Source: Verrucomicrobiota bacterium (lineage in GTDB: Bacteria > Verrucomicrobiota > Lentisphaeria > JABSQK01 > JAJFLO01). From it: a stretch of DNA of 35,663 bases. The translations under genes were made by a program, and so were the position numbers. This document shows, in pieces, positions 1 to 6,531 of this stretch. Every line of letters begins with the position of its first letter. Within the stretch, counting starts at the first letter, position 1. The stretch spans positions 1 through 35,663 of the forward strand of contig JAJFLQ010000197.1 of assembly GCA_021772615.1 (NCBI GenBank), given 5' to 3'. The notes under the pieces are model-generated. The model was not told where the DNA came from, made no database searches, and saw only the letters and a list, made by a program, of their open reading frames with translations.

Positions 1-215
1 TGGCTTTCTCCAGTCCACAGGAAGCCTTCGCATCGACGTGGAGACGCTTCACATCACGCTCGCCAAGCAAGCGACACCCAAACGAACACAAATGCTCGAA
101 CGTCTTTGCCATGAACTCACCGCGATCAAAGCCCACTACCCCGGCACTCACTTGCGAATGAAATTTGACATCGCCGCATAGGAAATTAAATCTCACGCTA
201 TGTCAAGAGATCTGA
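1..215 (+). mobile_element. Insertion sequence, 3' end (left copy, cut by window edge)
   Basis: Positions 74-215 are repeated in inverted orientation at 35522-35663 with one mismatch (position 142, a synonymous Pro codon change). The shared block includes the end of a transposase frame and 34 bases after its stop, and similarity stops sharply after position 215. That edge is the likely right end of the element; the exact tip could differ by a base or two. The rest of the element lies outside the window, so terminal inverted repeats and target duplications cannot be checked. The family is not assigned. Confidence 0.8.
2..181 (+). CDS. Transposase, C-terminal 59 residues (partial)
   Basis: An open frame enters from the window edge and ends at the TAG at 179-181. 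The visible tail is basic and helical and ends in KFDIAA. The same tail is encoded at the other end of the window. Presence of two copies with an identical boundary argues for an insertion-sequence transposase. No catalytic DDE residue falls in the visible part, so the family cannot be named. It is partial because of the window edge, not visibly broken. Confidence 0.6.
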   Translation, partial: GFLQSTGSLRIDVETLHITLAKQATPKRTQMLERLCHELTAIKAHYPGTHLRMKFDIAA

Positions 216-457
216 GCTTTGACCGGGTGCCGGTGGGATCTGGTCTGGAACAAATGACCGCTACCGGAAGTAATTTCCGCTTCCGCACGATGTGAATGCG
301 GTCGCTCTCCCCGACACTCCCCTTGTTTCTCCCTGATGATCGGCCTTTGGAATCAATGGCATGCGGAATGCTTTAGAGACGGCAACACTGTAATTGTGGG
401 ACGGTCGGTCTGCAGTCCATATGCCGGATACGTTTCGAAACAGACAGGGAAATACAC
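216..457 (+). other. Leader region of the flagellar operon
   Basis: There is no convincing gene between the insertion-sequence end and flgD. A short frame (200-295) begins inside the IS end and runs 31 codons to TGA at 293-295. It could hold the severed tail of a gene hit by the insertion, but is too short to judge. In spirochaete-type fla operons a hook-length or further flagellar gene normally precedes flgD, so an upstream neighbour may have been lost or lies beyond the IS. A sigma-54-like promoter is at 357-372. Confidence 0.4.
357..372 (+). promoter_or_regulatory. Sigma-54-like promoter upstream of flgD
   Basis: TGGCATGCGGAATGCT has the -24 GG and -12 GC doublets exactly 10 bases apart, as in the sigma-54 consensus TGGCACG-N4-TTGCW. 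It deviates at the CAC (CAT), after the G, and at the first T of TTGC. The predicted start is near 384, which leaves a 74-base leader before flgD at 458. Sigma-54 promoters are common for middle flagellar genes. No rpoN or activator gene is in the window. Confidence 0.45.
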
Positions 458-949
458 ATGGAAGGCGTAACCTCTATCGATACGGTGCTTGATCAGACGA
501 TCGGCACCACGCAACAGCTCGGAAAAGATGATTTTCTTCAACTCATGGTTGCCCAGCTGCAGAATCAGGATCCGTTGAATCCGTTGAGCAACGAGGATTT
601 TCTGGCACAGCTCGCACAGTTCAGTTCGCTCGAGCAAATGCAGAATCTGAATCAGTCGGTCAGCAACCTTTCACTGTCGTCGCGGCTGGGCGATGCGGCG
701 GGCTTCATCGGCGCGGATGTCCATTTTGTAGAGCCGTCTACCGGCGAGATTCAGAGCAACACGGTCCAACAGGTCGAGGTGGTGGACGGTGAGATTGTAC
801 TCATCGCCGGAAACCATCGCATCGCTATTGCGGACGTGTTGCGCGTCAGCCGGGAGGCGCCACCTACGGATGACGAGCCCGGCGTGGATTCCGGGACCGA
901 CACGGAAACCGAATTACTTGAAAAGACAGAACCCGTTAAGGAGGATTGA
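458..949 (+). CDS. flgD: Flagellar hook cap / basal-body rod modification protein FlgD
   Basis: FlgD caps the growing hook and guides polymerisation of hook subunits outside the cell. The N-terminal signature is clear: residues 23-60 hold GKDDFLQLMVAQLQNQDPLNP followed by a Gln/Leu-rich stretch ending QFSSLEQMQNLNQ, the conserved export and assembly region of the family. The protein is 163 residues, shorter than the roughly 220-230 of enterobacterial FlgD. It keeps only a short C-terminal beta part and then an acidic tail. An AGGGA precedes the ATG. The stop overlaps the region of the flgE ribosome site, so the two genes are translationally close. First gene of the flagellar operon as seen here. 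Confidence 0.93.
   Translation: MEGVTSIDTVLDQTIGTTQQLGKDDFLQLMVAQLQNQDPLNPLSNEDFLAQLAQFSSLEQMQNLNQSVSNLSLSSRLGDAAGFIGADVHFVEPSTGEIQSNTVQQVEVVDGEIVLIAGNHRIAIADVLRVSREAPPTDDEPGVDSGTDTETELLEKTEPVKED
938..944 (+). promoter_or_regulatory. Ribosome binding site that decides the flgE start
   Basis: AAGGAGG lies 7 bases before ATG 952 but only one base before an in-frame TTG at 946. This places the start at 952. Confidence 0.75.
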
Positions 950-951
950 GT

Positions 952-1749
952 ATGTCTAATCTTATGCTGAACCTGGGGGTCATGGGCCTCAATGTACAAG
1001 GCGAAAAGCTTGCTGCGATCGGTAACAATATCGCGAACTCCCGAACCGCAGGGTACAAGAATGAAACCGTATCGTTTGCCGAGGAATTCTCGGTACAACG
1101 CGGGAGTTTCAGTAACGGTGTCAGCCGCCAGTCAGGAAACGGCGTTGTGATCGCAGAGCGCAACAAAGACTGGAGCCGCGGCGTGATCGAGGGCACCAGC
1201 AACGTTGCCAATCTGGCGATCAACGGCGATGGCATGCTGCCTGTTTCTCATCAGGGCGAGACGCTGTTCACCCGTGCCGGCGACTTCTCGATTATCGAAG
1301 ATGCCGCCAATCCGGGAACATTCGTGATGCAGCGGCCGAACGGCGCGGCGTTGCTGGGCGCCACCAGCCAGGACGGCGATCCCGCGGGTGCGGTGACCTT
1401 CAGCAGCTTTCCGGACTTCTTCTCGGTGGATTCGGGAACCGGTGAGATTACGGCGCGAGATGCCAACAATCAGAGCGTCGTGACCAACGAGTTCATCGCG
1501 ATTCACCGGTTCGCCAATCCCGACAGTCTGGTTGGTGTTGAATCGGGCATGTACCAGAACGTCGGCAACGCGACCCGTATCGATGCGTCCGGGTCAACGC
1601 TGCTAAACGGATCGCTCGAGTTGTCGAACGTCGATCTGGCGAAGGAATTTACGGACCTGATCGTAACCCAGCGGGCGTATTCGGCGAACACGCGTACGAT
1701 CCGGACGGCCGACGAGATGCTACAGGAAATCATTAACCTGAAACGATAA
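952..1749 (+). CDS. flgE: Flagellar hook protein FlgE-like, short form
   Basis: Structural subunit of the hook or rod. The N-terminus has the family helix with IGNNIANSRTAGYKN (about residues 23-37). The middle has LAINGDG, and the C-terminus has the matching coiled-coil helix with SNVDLAKEF and VTQRAYSANTRTI, shared by FlgE, FlgF and FlgG. Length is 265 residues, about that of FlgG or FlgF rather than the 400 or more usual for FlgE. The position between flgD and flbD argues for FlgE, so either this is a minimal hook protein lacking the outer variable domains or a rod-type protein sits in the hook position. The usual FF after INGDG is replaced by ML. Follows flgD directly. Confidence 0.82.
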   Translation: MSNLMLNLGVMGLNVQGEKLAAIGNNIANSRTAGYKNETVSFAEEFSVQRGSFSNGVSRQSGNGVVIAERNKDWSRGVIEGTSNVANLAINGDGMLPVSHQGETLFTRAGDFSIIEDAANPGTFVMQRPNGAALLGATSQDGDPAGAVTFSSFPDFFSVDSGTGEITARDANNQSVVTNEFIAIHRFANPDSLVGVESGMYQNVGNATRIDASGSTLLNGSLELSNVDLAKEFTDLIVTQRAYSANTRTIRTADEMLQEIINLKR

Positions 1750-1753
1750 TATT

Positions 1754-1963
1754 ATGATTGAGATTACAGATATGGGCGGGACATCACGCTATGTGAACGC
1801 CGAACTGATCGAGACCATCGAGATGGTGCCCGACACCGTTATCATACTCACGAACGGGCATCGGTACCTGATACGAGAACCGAGCGACACGATACTGGCA
1901 CGCATCATCGCCTTTAAGCACCGGTGCATCAATATGCGCGATCGCACGCAGGCCGCGTCGTGA
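1754..1963 (+). CDS. flbD: Flagellar protein FlbD (SwrD family)
   Basis: A small cytosolic protein of 69 residues. It matches the family pattern: a start like MIEITDMGG, then YVNAELIETIEMVPDTVIILTNG with the conserved Asn, Glu and Thr-Val-Ile core, and a C-terminal basic tail. In Bacillus subtilis the homologue SwrD raises motor torque. Starts five bases after the flgE stop with no strong ribosome site, suggesting coupled translation. The place just upstream of motA is the same as in spirochaete fla operons. Confidence 0.9.
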   Translation: MIEITDMGGTSRYVNAELIETIEMVPDTVIILTNGHRYLIREPSDTILARIIAFKHRCINMRDRTQAAS

Positions 1964-1990
1964 TGACCGGTATCGACAGGTCCGGCGCGA

Positions 1991-2012
1991 CTGCGGAAAC
2001 ATTGCTCCGCAG
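1991..2012 (+). other. Small hairpin between flbD and motA
   Basis: CTGCGGA (1991-1997) pairs perfectly with TCCGCAG (2006-2012) across an 8-base loop. No U-run follows, so it is not a standard terminator. It may protect or separate the mRNA segment for the stator genes. The 108-base gap is the largest inside the operon and holds no gene. Confidence 0.35.
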
Positions 2013-2071
2013 CCCCGCCGCGGGACCGGCGAACATGGATCTTTCATAAAGCAGAGGACGGGAGTTAGAAA

Positions 2072-2839
2072 ATGGATATTGGAACTCTGGGTGGCATTGC
2101 CCTGGGCCTGTTGTTGATCATCGGCTCGATAGTCTCGGGAGGCAGCGGCGATGCCTTTATCGACATTCCTTCGGGAATGGTGACGCTTGGCGGGACGCTT
2201 GCGGCCGTCTTTATCACGTTTCCGCTGCCCAAGGTCAAGGCCGTGATAGCGGTTACCAAAAAGATCATTCAGGCCGGAAATCTGGATGTCACGCCGTGGT
2301 ATTCGGTCGTTATCGAAATGGCCACGATTGCACGCCGCGACGGCGTCCTTGCGCTGGAAGAACGGATACCGGACATTGAAGACGAATTTCTCAAGAAGGG
2401 CCTGCAGATGATGGTGGACGGAAATCCGCCTGAGTCGGTGAAGGCGATTCTCGAAAAAGAAATCGAGAACATGGAAGACCGCCATCTCATCGGCCATACG
2501 ATATGGAAGAGTATGGGGACATACGCCCCGGCCTTCGGCATGATCGGCACGTTGGTCGGTCTCGTGAACATGCTTCAGAACCTTGATGATCCCAGCAAGA
2601 TCGGCAGCGGTATGGCGGTAGCGCTTCTGACGACGTTTTACGGCGCCTTCTACGCCAATCTGTTTTGCATCCCGATCCAGGGCAAGCTCGAGCAGCGCAC
2701 CGGTGAGGAAGTGAAGCTGAAACAGATGCTCCTGGCGGGTGTCCTCGCTATCCACGCCGGCGACAGCCCGAAGATTGTCGCCGAAAAACTCAAGGTCTTC
2801 CTGAGTCCCGATGAGCGCTTAACTCTGGACGATGCGTAA
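2072..2839 (+). CDS. motA: Flagellar motor stator protein MotA
   Basis: Inner-membrane stator subunit that, with MotB, turns ion flow into torque. Length 255 residues is normal. Four membrane segments are visible at about 4-22, 34-51, 148-172 and 182-202. The cytoplasmic loop carries the charged pair region ARRDGVLALEE (Arg88/Arg89, Glu96/Glu97), matching the rotor-contacting Arg/Glu of E. coli MotA. The two functionally important prolines are present, Pro153 in YAPAFGMIG and Pro201 in FCIPIQG. A GGGAG precedes the ATG. It is followed at once by two motB-like genes, so one MotA appears to serve two different B subunits. Confidence 0.95.
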   Translation: MDIGTLGGIALGLLLIIGSIVSGGSGDAFIDIPSGMVTLGGTLAAVFITFPLPKVKAVIAVTKKIIQAGNLDVTPWYSVVIEMATIARRDGVLALEERIPDIEDEFLKKGLQMMVDGNPPESVKAILEKEIENMEDRHLIGHTIWKSMGTYAPAFGMIGTLVGLVNMLQNLDDPSKIGSGMAVALLTTFYGAFYANLFCIPIQGKLEQRTGEEVKLKQMLLAGVLAIHAGDSPKIVAEKLKVFLSPDERLTLDDA

Positions 2840-2863
2840 TCCTAGTGCAAGAGGAATGGTAAC

Positions 2864-3658
2864 ATGGAAGAGGAAGTCAAAAGAGAGAAAAGGCGTCCGG
2901 AGGAAGTCACGTGTCCGGAGTGGATGATGACCATGGGCGACGCCATGTCGCTGCTGTTATGCTTCTTCGTGCTCATGCTGACCTTTTCGACGATGGAAGA
3001 AAGCAAGCTCATGGACGTCCTCGGCGTGTTGCAGGGTGCCAATGCGGCGGTTGACGTGCCCGATTTCGACGACCCTGCCTTTTTTCGTGAGGAAAAGGAA
3101 TCCAAGGAGAAGGAGACGCTCGGCGGCGTCGGCTCGCCGGTGGCCCGGAAGGTCCCGGCGGACAAGCTGTCGCCTGTCATCCTGCACTCTGCCGAAATTG
3201 TCAATCGCTATGAAAAACTGCGGCGTGAACTCACCGTGGTTGGGTTTCAGAATCTCGTTGATCTCGACATGCTCAACGAGGGGATTGCCGTGCGCATTAA
3301 CGTCGACCAGCTTTTCAAGGAGAACGCCGCTGAGATGGTCGACTATGCCTACGATACGCTCCGAGGTTTCGCCGGTCTTGTCGGATACGTCGGCAACGAA
3401 ATTCGCATTACCGTAAATTTCGCTCTGGCATCCGAGGGGACCAGGAACCGGTTCTCCAGTGAATGGGGTACCGCAATCCAACGGTCGATTGCAGTTGGCG
3501 ATTTCTTGGTCGATAAGTTTAACGTCGACCGTAGCCGGCTCAGTTACAGCAACGAAGTGATAACGGGCGACCAACAGGATTATGTAGAATTGATGCTCAT
3601 GGAAAAGATTGGCGTGAGCGAGGTGTCGATCAAGGACCTTTTAAGCATGGATTTGTAA
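2864..3658 (+). CDS. motB: Flagellar motor protein MotB, copy 1 (with proton-carrier Asp)
   Basis: Stator B subunit of 264 residues. The N-terminus is cytoplasmic and charged. A single helix (about 20-41) contains MGDAMSLLLCFFVLML, in which Asp26 lies eight residues before FF and matches the ion-binding Asp of MotB. The C-terminal periplasmic domain is OmpA-like but divergent: Trp201 and Arg207 of the usual NWELS-x-x-RA block can be aligned and RLS is present at 224-226, yet the GHTD segment reads VNFA. Peptidoglycan binding may be altered. Five bases separate it from the second motB. Confidence 0.85.
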   Translation: MEEEVKREKRRPEEVTCPEWMMTMGDAMSLLLCFFVLMLTFSTMEESKLMDVLGVLQGANAAVDVPDFDDPAFFREEKESKEKETLGGVGSPVARKVPADKLSPVILHSAEIVNRYEKLRRELTVVGFQNLVDLDMLNEGIAVRINVDQLFKENAAEMVDYAYDTLRGFAGLVGYVGNEIRITVNFALASEGTRNRFSSEWGTAIQRSIAVGDFLVDKFNVDRSRLSYSNEVITGDQQDYVELMLMEKIGVSEVSIKDLLSMDL

Positions 3659-3663
3659 AACCA

Positions 3664-4368
3664 ATGGCCAAGAAAAAAGACGAAGGCGGCGCGCCGGCCT
3701 ACATGGCGCTATATACCAGCTTGATGATCGTCATGCTGGCCTTTTTTATTCTTCTCAACACCATGGCGAACAAACAAGAGGCCGGCTTTAAGGCTGGAAT
3801 CGGGGATGTGAAGAACGCCTTCGGACTCAAAGGCGGTTTCGGCATGTTCCGGTTCACCTATTTTAATTCCAAAGGCACCAACCAGATGATTCACGACGAG
3901 CACGTCGACGAGGACGGTGAAGTTGGGTTGCACGAAGACTCCACGAAAGGCAAAGGGGGCGGCGGCAATACCGATGAAGACGTTGATGACGCGCAGCTCG
4001 GACGCTATATCCGCGTATCTATACCGCATGTTTTTGACTACCAGAGCACCATGATTCCCAAAGAAATGGCTGACTACCTGGAGGTGACTGGCACGGGATT
4101 TGCGTTGTTCGACTACCAGATCAGTATTCGCAGCTACTCCGGCGAAAGCGGCAGCCCGCAGATCGACACCGAAATTGCGTCGAAACGGGCCTCGTCTATC
4201 ATGCGGTTCCTAAATCAGACCTGTCACATTCCGCTGCCGCGAATGGAAGCTGTTGGATATGCCGACATGATGTTTGTCGGCAACACGTCTGATAATCCCG
4301 ACGGCACAGCAAGCGAGAAGAAACAGGCGTTGTACTTTTACATCTATCGCGAGTCCAAGGACTCCTGA
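3664..4368 (+). CDS. MotB-like protein, copy 2, Asp replaced by Ser
   Basis: A 234-residue protein with the same layout as MotB: short basic N-terminus, one helix (about 13-32, YTSLMIVMLAFFILL) and a periplasmic domain. Aligned on the FF pair (27-28), the position of the ion-binding Asp is Ser19, and no acidic residue lies in the helix. A Gly- and Asp-rich linker (about 97-110) precedes the C-terminal part, where EIASKRASSIMRFL (170-183) and AVGYAD match the OmpA-family peptidoglycan-binding motif, although GHTD is not recognisable. It probably forms part of the stator or a scaffold beside it, but could not carry ions by the normal route. Assignment to the MotB family rests on position and this layout. 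Confidence 0.75.
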   Translation: MAKKKDEGGAPAYMALYTSLMIVMLAFFILLNTMANKQEAGFKAGIGDVKNAFGLKGGFGMFRFTYFNSKGTNQMIHDEHVDEDGEVGLHEDSTKGKGGGGNTDEDVDDAQLGRYIRVSIPHVFDYQSTMIPKEMADYLEVTGTGFALFDYQISIRSYSGESGSPQIDTEIASKRASSIMRFLNQTCHIPLPRMEAVGYADMMFVGNTSDNPDGTASEKKQALYFYIYRESKDS

Positions 4369-4394
4369 CAGACATTCAATAGGCTCCGGTACGC

Positions 4395-4913
4395 ATGGCA
4401 GAAGAAGCAAAAGAAGATGAGGCGATTGACGTTACGCCCAAGGACAACACCAAGAAAACCATCATTTTACTTGTGGCGCTCTCCGTTCTGGTGATGGTGC
4501 TGACACCGGTGATAACGATTTTTTCGATACGGTCCATGACGTCCAAAGAAGAAGTGCCCGTCGAGACCAAGCCGTCTAAAACCAAAGAAGTTGTGTTGCC
4601 TCAGGTGCAGGTCAACGTGGCGGATACGAACGGTACCCGATTTGTTCAGGTCGAAATTGTCGTGGAGGTTAGTGATCCTGAGATGACCGTGTTTTTCGAA
4701 GCTCAGACGCCTGAGAATGACAAGGGGCGTCTCAAGCGCATCATGGCATCTACAATCAGCATCATCAGCGACAAAAACTTGGACGCGCTGGTTTCCAAAG
4801 AAGCCAAAATCAAATTGGCACAGGAGATCAAGTCTTCATTGAATGATCTTCTCCATGATGCGACGGACGGTATCGTCACGGACGTGTATTTTTACGGTTT
4901 TCTGATACAGTGA
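4395..4913 (+). CDS. fliL: Flagellar basal-body associated protein FliL
   Basis: A single-pass inner-membrane protein that surrounds or supports the stator. 172 residues: acidic and polar N-terminus, one membrane helix at about 22-46, a Lys/Pro/Thr-rich linker, then the periplasmic domain with TRFVQVEIVVEVSDPEM. The C-terminal signature is present: SSLNDLL followed by a VYFYGFLIQ end, equivalent to the usual VyFt.FviQ. Lies between the motB pair and fliM as in spirochaete and Firmicute operons. Confidence 0.9.
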   Translation: MAEEAKEDEAIDVTPKDNTKKTIILLVALSVLVMVLTPVITIFSIRSMTSKEEVPVETKPSKTKEVVLPQVQVNVADTNGTRFVQVEIVVEVSDPEMTVFFEAQTPENDKGRLKRIMASTISIISDKNLDALVSKEAKIKLAQEIKSSLNDLLHDATDGIVTDVYFYGFLIQ

Positions 4914-4934
4914 CGCGAAAGGTGCGCCGATCGT

Positions 4935-5963
4935 ATGGCGAATATACTCTCTCAGGACGAAGTCGATGCGTTATTGAGCGCCGTTGAGCAAGGCGATCTC
5001 GACGGTTCGGCTGACGACGAAGACGGTCTGGAAGAGTCCGTCATCAACACGGTGGTCGAGTACAATTTCCGGCGGCCCAACCTTCTGACCAAGGAGCAGC
5101 TGCGTGGATTTAACAGCCTGCATGAGAATTTCTCACGTGAAGTCCAAGCGATGTTGTCGCTCCATCTCCGCACAGCAACGGACTTCAAGCTGGTATCCAT
5201 AGATCAGCAGCAGTATAACGAATTCATATTGTCGCTGGCGAACATTTCGCACCTCACACTTTTCGAGATCAAGCCGTTGCTCGGGCTGGCCGTCATCGAG
5301 GTGAATCTTTCGCTGGTGTTCGGCATCGTGGATTTGCTTCTGGGTGGCCAGGGCGATGTCGAGACAGAGACGCGAAAATTGACTGAGGTCGAGGTTGCGA
5401 TCGTCGAGCCGCTGCTGAAAAACATGATTCGGCAGCTTGAGGCATCGTGGAATATCGTGATACCGGTAAAGATTCAGCCGACGCGAAATGAATCGAATCC
5501 GGAATACGTGCAGGCAGCGCCTTCCGACGCTCCGGTTGTGGTGCTCACGTTCGATGTCAAGGTGGGATTGGCCAACGGCATCGTGAATTTGTGCTATCCC
5601 CTGCCGATGGTTCAGTCGTTGATGGACCAGATGTCCGGTAAGAGCGGGCAGTTTGACAACTACTATGGTAAAGCGAACGCAGACGACTCGCGCAAAAAGA
5701 TGTTGATGGCGATGATGGATGTGCCGATGTATTCATCTGTAACCCTGGGCCAGGCGCGGATCGCTACGAAGGACCTGTTGACATTGGCGCCCGGCGACGT
5801 GGTCGTGCTGGACAAGACCGTGCATGATCCTGTATCGGTAATGGTTGGCAGGAAACCCTGCTTCACAGCCCGGCCCGGTCAGCGAAAACGCAGCCTGGCC
5901 GTCAAAATATCGGAGTGGATTACCCACGATGTCAATGAAGAAATCGGCAATCTCTTGAAATAG
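4935..5963 (+). CDS. fliM: Flagellar motor switch protein FliM
   Basis: C-ring protein that receives phospho-CheY and sets rotation direction. The start is the classical LSQDEVDALLSAV peptide (residues 5-17), the CheY-binding motif. The middle domain includes LLLGGQGDVETE, corresponding to the conserved Gly-Gly loop contacting FliG. The C-terminal SpoA domain (about 260-340) contains ATKDLLTLAPGDVVVLDK. The length of 342 is typical. The CheY-binding peptide implies a chemotaxis pathway elsewhere in the genome. Confidence 0.96.
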   Translation: MANILSQDEVDALLSAVEQGDLDGSADDEDGLEESVINTVVEYNFRRPNLLTKEQLRGFNSLHENFSREVQAMLSLHLRTATDFKLVSIDQQQYNEFILSLANISHLTLFEIKPLLGLAVIEVNLSLVFGIVDLLLGGQGDVETETRKLTEVEVAIVEPLLKNMIRQLEASWNIVIPVKIQPTRNESNPEYVQAAPSDAPVVVLTFDVKVGLANGIVNLCYPLPMVQSLMDQMSGKSGQFDNYYGKANADDSRKKMLMAMMDVPMYSSVTLGQARIATKDLLTLAPGDVVVLDKTVHDPVSVMVGRKPCFTARPGQRKRSLAVKISEWITHDVNEEIGNLLK

Positions 5964-5972
5964 GAATACAGG

Positions 5973-6344
5973 ATGAGCGGCAATTCAGATCAATCCGGAG
6001 CTCCGACAGCAATTTCCGAGGTGGAATTCAGCAATGTCTCGCCGATAGAGCCAAATCGCGAGCGATCCTTAGCCAATTCCGAAAAGAACCTGGAGATGAT
6101 ATACGAGATTCCTGTTCAGGTGAATGCCGAACTCGGTAACACCAATCTCACGATCAAGAATTTGCTCACCCTCGGACCTGGCTCTGTGGTGGAATTGGAC
6201 CGCCTTGCGGGGGAGTCCATCGACTTGCTGGTGAACGGCGTATTGGTCGGCAAGGGCGATGTCGTCGTTGTGAACGAGAATTTCGGTTTGCGGATCACAG
6301 AAATCGTATGCGTCGAAGAACGCATCAATAGAATCACCAGTTGA
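5973..6344 (+). CDS. fliN: Flagellar motor switch protein FliN
   Basis: Lower C-ring protein, 123 residues. A variable N-terminal 40 residues precede a SpoA domain (about 42-120) with IYEIPVQVNAELG, LLTLGPGSVVELD and the end ITEIV. Begins nine bases after fliM with a purine-rich stretch before the ATG. There is no CheC-like domain, so it is FliN rather than the longer FliY. The export-gate genes that usually follow (fliO, fliP, fliQ, fliR, flhB, flhA) are absent; the flagellar run ends here. Confidence 0.94.
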   Translation: MSGNSDQSGAPTAISEVEFSNVSPIEPNRERSLANSEKNLEMIYEIPVQVNAELGNTNLTIKNLLTLGPGSVVELDRLAGESIDLLVNGVLVGKGDVVVVNENFGLRITEIVCVEERINRITS

Positions 6345-6531
6345 TTCCTGGAAATTGACGTGATGTGGCCACACGTGATCCGAAAGCCCTGTTCCAAAGG
6401 TTGCTTCTCGGGCACGAGATGTCAGGGTACGGCATGTGACAATCGTCCGTCGCCGTCGGAAATCTGGTCGAGTCCGGCCTAATATTAGTTACCCGTGGCC
6501 GCATTGCACGATTTCAACAGGCCATAACACT

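Noticed and set aside
1784..2755. Long minus-strand frame (323 codons) opposite flbD and motA
   Set aside because: It is antisense to clearly conserved genes, has low-complexity His/Arg-rich protein and no motif. It reflects codon bias of the sense strand.
6364..6373. TGTGGCCACA palindrome after fliN as an operator
   Set aside because: A single 10-bp palindrome with no second copy or clear promoter next to it is expected by chance at this scale.
6436..6531. Upstream GTG start for the histidine-kinase-like gene
   Set aside because: The extra 32 residues are Arg/Pro-rich and unlike receiver domains, with no ribosome site; ATG 6532 directly precedes the receiver fold.
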